This document shows, in pieces, positions 6,619 through 15,737 of a stretch of DNA of 22,966 nt. The translations under genes and the position numbers were made by a program. Numbering within the stretch: position 1 is the first letter of the stretch; each line of letters opens with the position of its first letter. Below the pieces are notes generated by a model, which saw only the letters and a list, made by a program, of their open reading frames with translations, searched no databases and was not told where the DNA came from. This DNA is from Clostridia bacterium (GTDB taxonomy: Bacteria > Bacillota_A > Clostridia > RUG12999), in the NCBI GenBank assembly GCA_017558425.1, contig JAFYVD010000014.1:1-22966 (forward strand). Reading direction: 5' to 3'.

Positions 6619-7857
6619 TTAACGTTTTTTTATATTTTCTGCAGCAAGTGCCGCCGTAGAGAATGCAATTTGCAGGTTAAATCCGCCTGTATAGGCGTGA
6701 ATATCCACAACCTCACCCGCAAAATAAAGTCCCGACACAATCCGAGATTCCATTGTAGACGGATTAATTTCCGAGGTATCTATCCCTCCCGCCGTAATAA
6801 TGGCTTCATTTACGGGACGCATTGAATCTGCGGTAAATTCAAGTTTTTTCAAAACCGAGCAAAGATTTTTTCTTTCATCCTTTGTTATCTGATTGGTCTT
6901 TGCTCTGGGATTTATGCCCGAAAGCTCCACCACAACGGGAATAAGCTTGGAGGGCAACAGTTCGGACAAGGAGTTTATAAAATCCTTGTTTGCATTTTTC
7001 TCAAAATCGCGCAGGATTCGCTGGTCAAGCTTTTTCTCATCAAGCGCCGGTTTAAGGTCAACCGACATTTTATACTTTTTGTCGGGCAATCCGTCCATAT
7101 GACAGCTTGCACTGAGCACAAGCGGACCCGACACTCCGAAATGAGTGAACAGCATTTCTCCCATCTCGGTGAAAATCTTTTTATCGCCGTCAAAAATGTC
7201 AAGCACCACATTTTTCAGTGAAAGTCCCTGAAGTTTTTTAATCCATGGGGCTGCTGTGTTTATGGGCACAAGCGACGGTTTGATTTCCGTCACTTTATGT
7301 CCCAGTTTCATCGCAATTTTATATCCGTCACCCGTAGACCCTGTCACAGGATAACTTTTACCGCCCGTGGCAACAATCACACTTTCAGCGGCAAATTTTC
7401 TGCCCGACTCGGTAACAACGCCCCTGACGCTTCCTCCCGACACGGCAATCGAAACCACCCTGTCCTGCAACATTTTAACGCCGCCGCCCGCCATATATTT
7501 TCTCAAGGCATTCACTATATCGGGCGCGCTGTCCGACTGAGGAAACACACGGTTACCACGCTCCACCTTCAGCGGTACGCCAAGGTCTTCAAAAAAAGCC
7601 ATTGTATCCCACGGGGTGAATTTGTGAACCGCACTCATCAGGAATTTTTTGCCGTTTATCACATTTTCAAGCACTTCTTCGGGAGCACAGCAATTGGTGA
7701 CATTGCATCTGCCTTTGCCGGTGATTCGCAGTTTTTTCCCAAGTGATGCATTTCGTTCAATCACAAGAACACTTTTGCCGTATTCGGCACATTTGCCGGC
7801 AGCAAACATCCCTGCCGCTCCTCCGCCTATAACAATAACGTCAAATGCATATGCCAT
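6619..7857 (-). CDS. NAD(P)/FAD-dependent oxidoreductase, HI0933/BaiN family
   Basis: A flavoprotein of the HI0933 (YhiN/BaiN) family, 412 residues as usual. The dinucleotide-binding start DVIVIGGGAAG (6-16) ends in an acidic E34 that would hold the FAD ribose. It is followed by the family signature GKKLRITGKGRCN (40-52), the ATGGKSYPVTGS segment (163-174) and a C-terminal FAD contact AGEVVDIHAYTGGFN. Family members include clostridial BaiN, linked to bile-acid metabolism, but most have no known substrate, so no reaction is assigned here. AGAGGTG lies 7 nt before the ATG. The gene begins 17 bp after the stop of the glycosidase-like gene and is probably the last gene of that three-gene operon. 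I see no clear terminator after it. Its stop lies 9 bp beyond the cmk -35 box. Confidence 0.93.
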   Translation of the reverse strand: MAYAFDVIVIGGGAAGMFAAGKCAEYGKSVLVIERNASLGKKLRITGKGRCNVTNCCAPEEVLENVINGKKFLMSAVHKFTPWDTMAFFEDLGVPLKVERGNRVFPQSDSAPDIVNALRKYMAGGGVKMLQDRVVSIAVSGGSVRGVVTESGRKFAAESVIVATGGKSYPVTGSTGDGYKIAMKLGHKVTEIKPSLVPINTAAPWIKKLQGLSLKNVVLDIFDGDKKIFTEMGEMLFTHFGVSGPLVLSASCHMDGLPDKKYKMSVDLKPALDEKKLDQRILRDFEKNANKDFINSLSELLPSKLIPVVVELSGINPRAKTNQITKDERKNLCSVLKKLEFTADSMRPVNEAIITAGGIDTSEINPSTMESRIVSGLYFAGEVVDIHAYTGGFNLQIAFSTAALAAENIKKR

Positions 7858-7874
7858 CTTTTTTCACCTCTTTT

Positions 7875-9566
7875 TTATCCTCTCCAGTTGGGATGGAACT
7901 GACTGATGTCATATCCGTCTATAGAAAGAACCCTGTGGAAAGTTCTGAGTGTTTCTGTTGTCGGCTCATTACCGATTGTTTTCACCGTATTCCATTCGGG
8001 AAGATCTCCCATCAGGTGGTTTGTGTTCCAGCTTAAAAACTTTTCCGCTCCTGCGGCAACCATCTGCTCAATGATGGGAGGATATCCTTCGGGCATAGTT
8101 CTGCGGACCCACGGAAGAACGTGATAAACTTCAACCCCGTAGAGAGTTTTCAAGTTTTTATATTCAGGAATATGTGCGCAAACTTTTTCAACATTTTTGC
8201 CGAATTTGCGTCTTACAACCGTTTTCTGCGTAAGCTGATATTTATATTTCTCCAAATCAATAAGTCCCCGGTTATTGTCATCCATACAGTCTTCAAGGTC
8301 CTCAAAGGTTTCCATATCCGCCTGACAAACACTGTCAACATATCCGTTTTTCGCCCAATGCTCAACATCAAGCCCCAGATGTTTGCTGGTTTCAAGGCTG
8401 TAATCGTTTATTGTATTTATTTTGATATCCTTGCCCATTGCCTCGCGGAGTTTTCGCATAAACTCATTCATAAATTCGCACCATACCCCGTGCAGACGTT
8501 CATCTTTTATAGGAAGAGTGCGCGGGTCAACGCCCGGGTAAAGCTCGGCAAATCTGTCAAGTACAGGTTTGTCAAAGCCTATAAAATGGCCTCTGTGCCA
8601 GATAAGGGTTATGCCGTCAAAACCGTGTTTTACCACATTTTTAAACTGATTTATCACAAAATCCTGAACTTCAGGATATGCATAGGAACAGACATTAACT
8701 TTGGTGCCCGTTCTTGTCTCGGACAAAAATTGCGGATTTTCCTCAACGAATTTCATATTCCATCCATATCTTGTAAAAGGAGTGATGAAATTGCTCACCT
8801 GCATACGATTCGCCGCATAAATTCCGAATCCGCTTTCTTTGGCAAATTTTACGGCATTTTTATAAACCGTGTCCTTGTTATTCATATATTTGTAGTGAGC
8901 TTCGTCCCACAAAGCGTCCATATGCAGAAGATGGTCTTCCTTCCGCTCGGGAGCACATTCAAAGTCAAAACCGAATTCAAAGGAAACAAACTCTGCATTT
9001 GTATCTTTAATGGGGTATAGCTTGGCAAGATAGTCTGCATCCGTTTCAAGACTGTCCTGCATAGGAATATCTTCGTCAATGTGCATCTGCACGCATTTGT
9101 TGGTTGCCTTTGCCGGTTCCTGTTCCGCAGGAACACATCTTATCCAGGCAAGTGCCGTAGCGGACAAAAATGCCGAACGGGATTTGCGAATCATAAATTT
9201 TTCGCCCGTAAGGTCGGCAGTTTTCCAGTAAACTTCTTCAAAAAACTCTTCGGTAGTCCAGTTAAACGGGATGTGGTCGGTCGCAAAAACACCCATATAT
9301 CCCGGGTCGGACGAAAGTTTTAAGTTCAGATAGTTTGTCGCACGGAGTTTCGGTATGCAAATATATATGTGATAAAGCCCTTCAAGGTTTAAATCAAAAG
9401 AAAGGTTTCCCGGATAAGAATCTTCGGGAGCAACAAGCATATTGCCCTTGCACATCCCTGTCTCATACTCAAAAAGCTTCCAATTGTCCTTTTTATAGGA
9501 AGCTGAAACTATATCTTTTTCATTTACAAGCTCACCAAGATTTGAAAAAACAATTTCTTCTCTCAT
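7875..9566 (-). CDS. Glycosidase-like TIM-barrel protein with N-terminal beta domain
   Basis: A 563-residue protein without a signal peptide. Residues 1-145 are beta-rich with alternating hydrophobic residues (for example EGLYHIYICIP) and look like a carbohydrate-binding or beta-sandwich module. Residues 190-530 follow a barrel pattern. The part YPEVQDFVINQF...GFDGITLIWHRGH (297-327) resembles the region of GH10-like hypothetical glycosidases (GHL10 type) in which a DG.x motif ends a strand. WxExxxxFMRKLR (362-372) and SWNTNHL (512-518) are further conserved-looking pieces. The likely role is hydrolysis or binding of a sugar compound in the cytoplasm (inference). The catalytic residues cannot be assigned. 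GGAGG lies 5 nt before the ATG, and the preceding aldolase gene ends 9 bp away, so the two are probably co-translated. Confidence 0.8.
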   Translation of the reverse strand: MREEIVFSNLGELVNEKDIVSASYKKDNWKLFEYETGMCKGNMLVAPEDSYPGNLSFDLNLEGLYHIYICIPKLRATNYLNLKLSSDPGYMGVFATDHIPFNWTTEEFFEEVYWKTADLTGEKFMIRKSRSAFLSATALAWIRCVPAEQEPAKATNKCVQMHIDEDIPMQDSLETDADYLAKLYPIKDTNAEFVSFEFGFDFECAPERKEDHLLHMDALWDEAHYKYMNNKDTVYKNAVKFAKESGFGIYAANRMQVSNFITPFTRYGWNMKFVEENPQFLSETRTGTKVNVCSYAYPEVQDFVINQFKNVVKHGFDGITLIWHRGHFIGFDKPVLDRFAELYPGVDPRTLPIKDERLHGVWCEFMNEFMRKLREAMGKDIKINTINDYSLETSKHLGLDVEHWAKNGYVDSVCQADMETFEDLEDCMDDNNRGLIDLEKYKYQLTQKTVVRRKFGKNVEKVCAHIPEYKNLKTLYGVEVYHVLPWVRRTMPEGYPPIIEQMVAAGAEKFLSWNTNHLMGDLPEWNTVKTIGNEPTTETLRTFHRVLSIDGYDISQFHPNWRG

Positions 9567-9575
9567 AGCGTCCTC

Positions 9576-10469
9576 CTATATCAGACTTTCAAGACTTCTC
9601 CAGATGTTATCAAATTCCTGCATTGCTGAAGGTGTGATAACGTCCTTTTTATTACGGGTAATATGATTTTTAAATATACCACGTTTTTCCATTATAATTT
9701 TCGTATATTGCCAGGTATAAATTCCTTCAAGCATAAGTGCAGGAGCAAGAATAGCGTGGATTTTCCTTGCCTCGTCCATTTTTCCCTCATCCATAAGATT
9801 CCATATTTTCTGGATTATGTCGCAATATTCACAAGCGTGGATTGTGGCTGTGGCACCATTTTCATAGTCGGACAAACTGTAGAGTCCGCTGAATCCCGTC
9901 ATAATCCCTTCCACTGCGGAAGATCGGTTTTCATTAAGGAGCGCCACTCCTACGGGTGGAGGGCTCACCTCCTGTTTAACCCACGAAATATTCGGAGCCA
10001 TTTCACAAAGCATATTTATATCCTCTACCGACAATTTGCCGTTGGGAAGGTCCATATTCTGAATCATTACAGGAAGAGAAGTGGCATGGGCTATCGCACC
10101 AAAATACTCTTTAATTCCGCCGAAATTGAGTTCACCGACATACGGAGGCATTGCAATAACTGCATCCGCTCCCGATTTTTCGGCAAACTCGGTATATTTC
10201 ACCGCATCTTTTATATTTGTCGCCGCAACATTGGCAATAATGCAGGTTCTGCCTGCAGTTACGTCCACCATTGTTTTCACAAACCGGTTGCGTTCTTCCT
10301 GAGTAAGCACCATAAATTCGGACACATTTACAGGTCCGCAAATGCTCCCTACTTTAGAGCTGCAAATCCAGTCAATTTCTTTCTCAAACGTATCAAAATC
10401 TATGTCCCCGTTTTCCAAAAACGGGACAAGCGGAATGGCACTGCTGCCCTTTGCATTCAAAAGATTCAT
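9576..10469 (-). CDS. Dihydrodipicolinate synthase/N-acetylneuraminate lyase family protein, atypical active site
   Basis: The 297-residue length, the (beta/alpha)8 pattern and the Schiff-base lysine in ISWVKQE (K165) place it in the DapA/NanA class I aldolase family. Two hallmark parts are changed. The GTTGE loop that binds the pyruvate carboxylate reads GPVNVSE (45-51), and the catalytic Tyr of the YNxPxRTG motif is replaced by Gln (Q137 in MIQNMDLPNG). It is therefore unlikely to be a lysine-pathway DapA. It more likely acts on a sugar-derived keto acid or has another lyase activity (inference). It is the first gene of an operon with the glycosidase-like and flavoprotein genes. GGAGG lies 10 nt before the ATG, and its own promoter is at 10507-10535. 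Confidence 0.88.
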   Translation of the reverse strand: MNLLNAKGSSAIPLVPFLENGDIDFDTFEKEIDWICSSKVGSICGPVNVSEFMVLTQEERNRFVKTMVDVTAGRTCIIANVAATNIKDAVKYTEFAEKSGADAVIAMPPYVGELNFGGIKEYFGAIAHATSLPVMIQNMDLPNGKLSVEDINMLCEMAPNISWVKQEVSPPPVGVALLNENRSSAVEGIMTGFSGLYSLSDYENGATATIHACEYCDIIQKIWNLMDEGKMDEARKIHAILAPALMLEGIYTWQYTKIIMEKRGIFKNHITRNKKDVITPSAMQEFDNIWRSLESLI

Positions 10470-10506
10470 CTCGTTTTTTCCTCCTGCTTTCTTTGTGGCT
10501 TCATTA

Positions 10507-10535
10507 ATTTTACCACAGTTCCGATTTAAAGTCTA
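10507..10535 (-). promoter_or_regulatory. Promoter of the aldolase/glycosidase-like/flavoprotein operon
   Basis: Minus strand: TAGACT (10530-10535), a 17-bp spacer, and TGG plus TAAAAT (10507-10512), an extended -10. It lies back to back with the ftsK promoter, about 20 bp apart. Confidence 0.7.
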
Positions 10536-10554
10536 CATATATTTAAAAAAATAT

Positions 10555-10583
10555 TTGCAAAGAAAGATTTTTTATGATAGAAT
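10555..10583 (+). promoter_or_regulatory. Promoter of the ftsK operon
   Basis: TTGCAA (10555-10560), a 17-bp spacer and TGA plus TAGAAT (10578-10583), an extended -10. The ftsK ribosome site AAGGAG (10625-10630) and ATG follow 42-56 bp later. Confidence 0.72.
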
Positions 10584-10638
10584 ATATTGTATATACATTA
10601 AAATATGGTATTTCTTTACCTTTTAAGGAGTTTTTCAT

Positions 10639-13032
10639 ATGGAACGCAAAGTTGTACGCAAAAAATCCAAATCGGCTGTTGTTTCTCCCAAGAAAAAGAA
10701 AACCGTTAAATCCGAAAGGGCTTCGGCGGCAGTGAAAAAAGAAACTGCCACCATTGTTTTCGGACTTCTCGGAATAATATTTATAATGGGTATGTGGTCG
10801 GAATTTTTCGGCGCATTCGGCGACTTTCTGAAATCCGTTTTCTGCGGCCTTTTCGGCAATGTTGCATATTTTCTGCCCGTTATTTTAATTTCCGAAACCG
10901 TTTTGTTTATTCTTTCCGCTAAGGAAAATATGACAGGCAAAAAAGTGCTTGTCGCACTAATTCCCGTTCTGTTTTCAATGTTCGGACACTATCTTTACCG
11001 TTTGGGAGACCCCATTCTTCCCGAAAACGGCATTATCGGCTATTTTGGCCTTGCCAAAGCAGGTGAAAGCGGCGGTGTCATCGGCGGTATGCTGACAGAC
11101 CTTCTCTATCTTGTCACCTTCAAAGGCAGTGGTGTTATCATTGCCGCTCTTATACTTATTCTTTTCGTTGCCCTGTTTGAAATTTCGGTTACAGACCTTA
11201 TCCGCAAAGCGGTTTTGAAAATCCGTCATTCCCTTTCGGGTCTGAAAAAAGGAATTCAGCAGGATATTGAAGATGACCGCAAAAATGTTAAAAAACCCGC
11301 AAAACCCGTTGAATCTCCCGATGACGACGAAGAATTCATCGACCACGAACTTGAAGAATATAACTGGAACAGCGACGATGTAGTTATAAACGATGTTCTT
11401 GCAGAAAATAAAAACGAACCTTTTGATGAAGAAGAACCCGAAAAAGTGAAATCGGTAAAAATTGATTTTCCCAGGGAAGAGGAAATTGCCGATGTTCCTG
11501 CCGAGGAGACGGAAATTCCCAAAAATGACGAGCCTTTCGAAATCACTCCCATTGAAATTGAGGAACCTCCCATTATCAAGGAATATATTCCTCCCAAACC
11601 CGAACTTCTCTATGAAGGACCGAAAGTTCATTCGGGTGGCAAACTTGATGACCTTAAAGAAAATGCCGCAAAGCTTGTGGAAATTTTCCGCAGTTTCGGC
11701 ATTGAAACCAAAGTCACAAACATCACTCGCGGTTCAAGTGTTACAAGATACGAAGTTGTTCCCGCTGCGGGTATCAAAGTTAATAAAATCACCGCACTTG
11801 ACCAGGATATCGCACTCAGACTCCCTGCAAACAATGTGCGAATTGAAGTTCTGCCCGGTTATGTGGGCGTTGAAGTTTCAAACGACAGTGTTTCTGCCGT
11901 TTACCTCAGAAGCATTATTGATTCTCCCGAATTCAGAAATGCCACCTCCAAACTTTCTGTAGCGGTGGGCAGAGATATTAATGGTTCAACTGTTGTAATG
12001 GATATTGCCAAAACTCCTCACCTGCTTATTGCCGGTGCAACAGGTTCAGGTAAGAGTGTGTGCATCAACACAATGATTACAAGTATTTTATACAAAGCTT
12101 CTCCTGAAGATGTAAAGCTTATCCTTGTTGACCCCAAGGTGGTTGAGCTCAGTTCTTATGCTGACATCCCCCACCTGCTCATCCCCATCGTGACAGACCC
12201 GAGAAAAGCGGCAGGTGCACTTTGCTGGGCAGTTCAGGAAATGGAAGAAAGATATAAAAAGTTTGCTGAAGCAGGCGTTCGTCAGCTTGAGCCTTACAAC
12301 AAGAAAATCACAGCAGAAGACCCCGAAAAACGTCCTCTGCCCCAGATTGTTATTATTATCGACGAGCTTGCCGACCTTATGATGGTTGCACCCGGCGAAG
12401 TTCAGGACTATATATGCCGTCTTGCTCAGAAAGCCAGAGCCGCAGGTATTCACCTGGTTCTTGCAACTCAGCGTCCTTCGGTTGACGTTATCACAGGTCT
12501 TATCAAAGCAAACATACCTTCCCGAATCGCATTTGCGGTTTCAAGCTCCATCGACTCCCGTACAATCCTCGATGGCGGCGGCGCTGAAAAGCTGATGGGT
12601 AAAGGTGATATGCTTATGATGCTTTCGGGCGCTTCAAAGCTCAGCCGTGTTCAGGGTGCATTTGTATCCGACACCGACATTGAAAATGTTGTAAACTTCG
12701 TAAAAGGTCAGGCTTCCGCAGAATATAACGAAGAAGTTTCCAAAACTATCGAAAACAGCGGTGCAGCTCCCTCTGCCGCTCAATCGGACGAAGGCGCCGA
12801 CACTGACGAACTTTTCGAAGATGCAGCCGAAATCGCATTCGAACTTGGTCAGATTTCCGCTTCTATGCTTCAGCGCAGACTCAAAGTTGGTTATGCCCGT
12901 GCAGGCAGACTTCTTGATATTCTTGATAAGAAAAAAGTAATTTCATCTTACGATGGTTCAAACAAACCCCGTCAGCTCATAATGAGCCGTCAGGAGTTCA
13001 ATGAATTGTTAGAAAACGAGGGAGTTCAGTGA
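10639..13032 (+). CDS. ftsK: DNA translocase FtsK/SpoIIIE
   Basis: A hexameric ATP-driven pump that moves chromosome DNA through the division or sporulation septum. The 797-residue product has a basic N-terminus, about four membrane segments (roughly 37-57, 68-95, 103-120 and 160-180), and a long acidic Glu/Pro-rich linker (210-325). The motor follows, with Walker A GATGSGKS (466-473), VDPK (497-500), Walker B VIIIDE (571-576) and TQRPS (610-614). A C-terminal winged-helix gamma domain (722-790, with RRLKVGYARAGRLLD) would read the orientation sequences (KOPS/SRS) on DNA. It is complete. SpoIIIE and FtsK cannot be told apart from sequence alone, and a single copy in Clostridia may do both jobs. 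AAGGAG lies 8 nt before the ATG. Its TGA stop overlaps the GTG of the next gene. Confidence 0.96.
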   Translation: MERKVVRKKSKSAVVSPKKKKTVKSERASAAVKKETATIVFGLLGIIFIMGMWSEFFGAFGDFLKSVFCGLFGNVAYFLPVILISETVLFILSAKENMTGKKVLVALIPVLFSMFGHYLYRLGDPILPENGIIGYFGLAKAGESGGVIGGMLTDLLYLVTFKGSGVIIAALILILFVALFEISVTDLIRKAVLKIRHSLSGLKKGIQQDIEDDRKNVKKPAKPVESPDDDEEFIDHELEEYNWNSDDVVINDVLAENKNEPFDEEEPEKVKSVKIDFPREEEIADVPAEETEIPKNDEPFEITPIEIEEPPIIKEYIPPKPELLYEGPKVHSGGKLDDLKENAAKLVEIFRSFGIETKVTNITRGSSVTRYEVVPAAGIKVNKITALDQDIALRLPANNVRIEVLPGYVGVEVSNDSVSAVYLRSIIDSPEFRNATSKLSVAVGRDINGSTVVMDIAKTPHLLIAGATGSGKSVCINTMITSILYKASPEDVKLILVDPKVVELSSYADIPHLLIPIVTDPRKAAGALCWAVQEMEERYKKFAEAGVRQLEPYNKKITAEDPEKRPLPQIVIIIDELADLMMVAPGEVQDYICRLAQKARAAGIHLVLATQRPSVDVITGLIKANIPSRIAFAVSSSIDSRTILDGGGAEKLMGKGDMLMMLSGASKLSRVQGAFVSDTDIENVVNFVKGQASAEYNEEVSKTIENSGAAPSAAQSDEGADTDELFEDAAEIAFELGQISASMLQRRLKVGYARAGRLLDILDKKKVISSYDGSNKPRQLIMSRQEFNELLENEGVQ

Positions 13033-14891
13033 GTGTAAAATTTTTTCCCATAACCCGAAGTGAAATGGACTCTCTCGGTTGGGAAAGCGTGGATTTTGTA
13101 TTTGTATCCGGCGACGCCTATGTTGACCATCCTTCTTTTGCGGCATCCATTTTGTGCCGTACCCTCGAAGATGCCGGCTACAAGGTTGCAATCCTCGCCC
13201 AACCCGATATAAACAAGCTGTCTGATTTCACTCAGTTCGGTAAACCAAGACTTGGTTTTTTCGTGTCGGCAGGCAATGTCGACTCTATGGTGGCTCATTA
13301 TACCGCCGCCAAGAAAAAACGCAGTGAGGACGCATACTCCCCCGGCGGCAAAGCAGGTCGGCGTCCCGACCGTGCCACAATTGTATATTGTAACAAAATA
13401 CGTGAAGCCTTCGGCGACATTCCCATCGTAATCGGCGGAATCGAAGCTTCCCTTCGCAGATTTGCTCATTACGATTACTGGGAAAACCGTGTCCGTCGCA
13501 GTATTTTATTTGACAGCAGCGCCAATCTTTTGATATATGGTATGGGCGAAAGGATAATCGTTCAGGTTGCAGATGCGCTCAACGAAGGGTTTGATATTTC
13601 GCAAATTACATGGCTGGACGGAACGGCGTATATCGCCTCTTCGCTTGACGGCTTGACCGACCATGTGTCTTGCCCTTCTTTCAAAGATGTCAAAAGCGAT
13701 TTGACCGCTTATGCGCAGTCTGTAAAAGTCCAGTTTGAAGAAAATGACCCTGTCCGCGGCAAAACCGTTGTTCAGGAATGTGCAGGCAGGTATCTTGTTC
13801 AGAATAAACCCGCAATGCCGCTTGAAAGGGACGAGCTTGACAAAGTTTTTTCTTTTGATTATGCAAGACTCCCCCACCCGTCATACGAAAAGTACGGCGG
13901 TGTTCCGGCGATAGCCGAAGTGCAGTTCAGCCTTATAAGCTCGCGTGGTTGTTTCGGCGGTTGCAGTTTTTGTGCAATTGCTTTTCATCAGGGCAGAATG
14001 GTGCGGAGCCGAAGCCACGAATCCATAATTGCCGAGGCGAAAAAGCTCACTCAGCATCCCGATTTCAAAGGCTATATCCACGATGTGGGCGGTCCGACTG
14101 CCAATTTCCGCAACCCGTCCTGTAAAAAACAGGCGAAAGACGGAATGTGCACACGGCAGTGTCTTTACCCGACGGTCTGCAAAAATATGGACGTCAGCCA
14201 CGAAGATTATATAAGTCTGCTCCGCAAACTACGGAGCATTGACAAGGTCAAAAAAGTGTTTATCCGTTCCGGTCTGCGGTTTGACTATATTATGGCAGAC
14301 AAGTCGGACACCTTTATAAACGAGCTTTGTAAATATCACGTCAGCGGTCAGCTGAAAGTTGCTCCCGAGCATATCTGTCCTGAAGTTTTAAGCTATATGG
14401 GCAAACCAAACGTTGATGTTTACAATGCATTTTGCCAGAAATACAGCCGGATAAATGACAAACTTGGGTTAAAGCAGTATCTTGTGCCCTATCTTATGTC
14501 CTCTCATCCGGGTTCAACATTAAAATCGGCTATCCGCCTTGCTCAATATCTCAAAGCAAACCACTTAAATCCCCAACAGGTGCAGGATTTTTATCCCACT
14601 CCGGGAACTGTTTCCACCTGTATGTACTACACCGGTCTTGACCCCAGAACCATGAAACCGGTATATGTTGCAAAATCCGCTGAAGAAAAGCGTATGCAGC
14701 GTGCCCTGCTTCAGTCGGGCAAACCCGAAAACAAAGAAATTGTCCGCGCCGCACTTACAAAAGCCGGCAGGACCGATCTTATAGGCTATGGCAAAGATTG
14801 CCTGGTCACACCCAAAAAAATAAATGGAGGTAACAAAAATGTCAGCAAAAATCCTGGACGGAAAAGCTCTGTCCGCAAGAATAAAAGATGA
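13029..14891 (+). CDS. ygiQ: YgiQ family radical SAM protein
   Basis: A radical S-adenosylmethionine enzyme of the YgiQ (UPF0313) family, 620 residues, with no established substrate. The 4Fe-4S/SAM motif is C308-X3-C312-X2-C315 (RGCFGGCSFC). The family N-terminus (about 1-290) includes a possible cobalamin-domain-like fold with GGIEASLRR. A Cys-rich stretch after the barrel start (CKKQ...MCTRQCLYPTVC) and the C-terminal DFYPTPGTVSTCMY region are typical of the family. The GTG start shares a GTGA overlap with the ftsK stop and has GGGAG a few nt before it, so translation is coupled. The C-terminal tail is basic and runs 53 nt into folD in another frame. This overlap is unusually long. Confidence 0.93.
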   Translation: MSVKFFPITRSEMDSLGWESVDFVFVSGDAYVDHPSFAASILCRTLEDAGYKVAILAQPDINKLSDFTQFGKPRLGFFVSAGNVDSMVAHYTAAKKKRSEDAYSPGGKAGRRPDRATIVYCNKIREAFGDIPIVIGGIEASLRRFAHYDYWENRVRRSILFDSSANLLIYGMGERIIVQVADALNEGFDISQITWLDGTAYIASSLDGLTDHVSCPSFKDVKSDLTAYAQSVKVQFEENDPVRGKTVVQECAGRYLVQNKPAMPLERDELDKVFSFDYARLPHPSYEKYGGVPAIAEVQFSLISSRGCFGGCSFCAIAFHQGRMVRSRSHESIIAEAKKLTQHPDFKGYIHDVGGPTANFRNPSCKKQAKDGMCTRQCLYPTVCKNMDVSHEDYISLLRKLRSIDKVKKVFIRSGLRFDYIMADKSDTFINELCKYHVSGQLKVAPEHICPEVLSYMGKPNVDVYNAFCQKYSRINDKLGLKQYLVPYLMSSHPGSTLKSAIRLAQYLKANHLNPQQVQDFYPTPGTVSTCMYYTGLDPRTMKPVYVAKSAEEKRMQRALLQSGKPENKEIVRAALTKAGRTDLIGYGKDCLVTPKKINGGNKNVSKNPGRKSSVRKNKR

Positions 14892-15687
14892 GCTCAAAGA
14901 TGAGGTTGTTCTTCTTAAAGAGCAGGGAATCAACCCCTGCCTCGCCGTAATCATCGTCGGTGACGACCCTGCTTCAAGAGTCTATGTTAACAACAAAAAA
15001 GCAGCCTGCGAGTATATCGGTATAAAATCGCTCGAATATGCGCTTGATGCGCAGACAACTCAGGACGAGTTGATGGAGCTGATTGATACTTTAAACGCAG
15101 ATTCCGCAGTTGACGGAATTCTGGTTCAGCTTCCTCTCCCCTCTCATCTTGACGAAAAAGAAGTGTTAAACCGCATCAAACCCGACAAAGACGTGGACGC
15201 ATTCCATCCTGTAAACGTTGGTAAAATTATGATTGGCGATTTTGATTTCCTTCCCTGTACTCCCGCCGGAGTTATGGAACTCATTGCCGAAAGCGGTGTT
15301 GAAATCAGCGGTAAACAGTGTGTTGTAGTGGGCAGAAGTAATATCGTGGGCAAACCGCAGTCTATGCTGCTGCTTCACAAAAACGGCACCGTTACAATCT
15401 GCCATTCCAGAACGAAAAATCTCGCAGAAGTTTGTAAAACTGCAGACATCCTCGTTGCGGCAGTGGGCAGACCAAACTTCATCACAGCTGATATGGTTAA
15501 AGAAGGTGCGGTTGTAATTGACGTAGGCATCAACCGTGGTGCAGACGGCAAGCTTTGCGGCGACGTTGACTTTGAGCCGGTGAAAGAAATTGCAGGTGCA
15601 ATCACTCCCGTTCCGGGCGGCGTAGGCCCCATGACAATTTCAATGCTGATGAGAAATACTCTCACAGCTGCAAAAAATCACAAATAA
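14839..15687 (+). CDS. folD: Bifunctional methylene-THF dehydrogenase/cyclohydrolase FolD
   Basis: FolD interconverts 5,10-methylene-, methenyl- and 10-formyl-tetrahydrofolate using NADP, supplying one-carbon units for purines and formyl-Met. The 282 residues are full length. Catalytic residues are Y49-X3-K53, Q97 (GILVQLPLP) and D120 (KDVDAFHP). The nucleotide-binding signature VVVGRSNIVGKP (162-173), the CHSRT segment and the C-terminal PVPGGVGPMT (257-266) are intact. The ATG at 14839 is chosen over an in-frame ATG at 14824, because the latter lies on top of the strong GGAGG (14826-14830), which is spaced 8 nt from 14839. The gene ends the ftsK-ygiQ-folD operon, with a terminator right after. 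Confidence 0.97.
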   Translation: MSAKILDGKALSARIKDELKDEVVLLKEQGINPCLAVIIVGDDPASRVYVNNKKAACEYIGIKSLEYALDAQTTQDELMELIDTLNADSAVDGILVQLPLPSHLDEKEVLNRIKPDKDVDAFHPVNVGKIMIGDFDFLPCTPAGVMELIAESGVEISGKQCVVVGRSNIVGKPQSMLLLHKNGTVTICHSRTKNLAEVCKTADILVAAVGRPNFITADMVKEGAVVIDVGINRGADGKLCGDVDFEPVKEIAGAITPVPGGVGPMTISMLMRNTLTAAKNHK

Positions 15688-15691
15688 TTTT

Positions 15692-15730
15692 AAAACTCTG
15701 TCGAAAACTTTTCGACAGAGTTTTTCTTTT
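15692..15730 (+). terminator. Rho-independent terminator of the ftsK-ygiQ-folD operon
   Basis: Arms 15692-15705 and 15711-15724 form a long near-perfect stem (AAAACTCTGTCGAA with its complement), and a T-rich tail follows (TTTTTCTTTT). Confidence 0.92.
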
Positions 15731-15737
15731 TACGACA

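Noticed and set aside
15728..15737. TTTTACGACA matching the repeats next to the integrase
   Set aside because: A single 10-base match 15 kb away, partly built from the terminator T tail, is probably chance.
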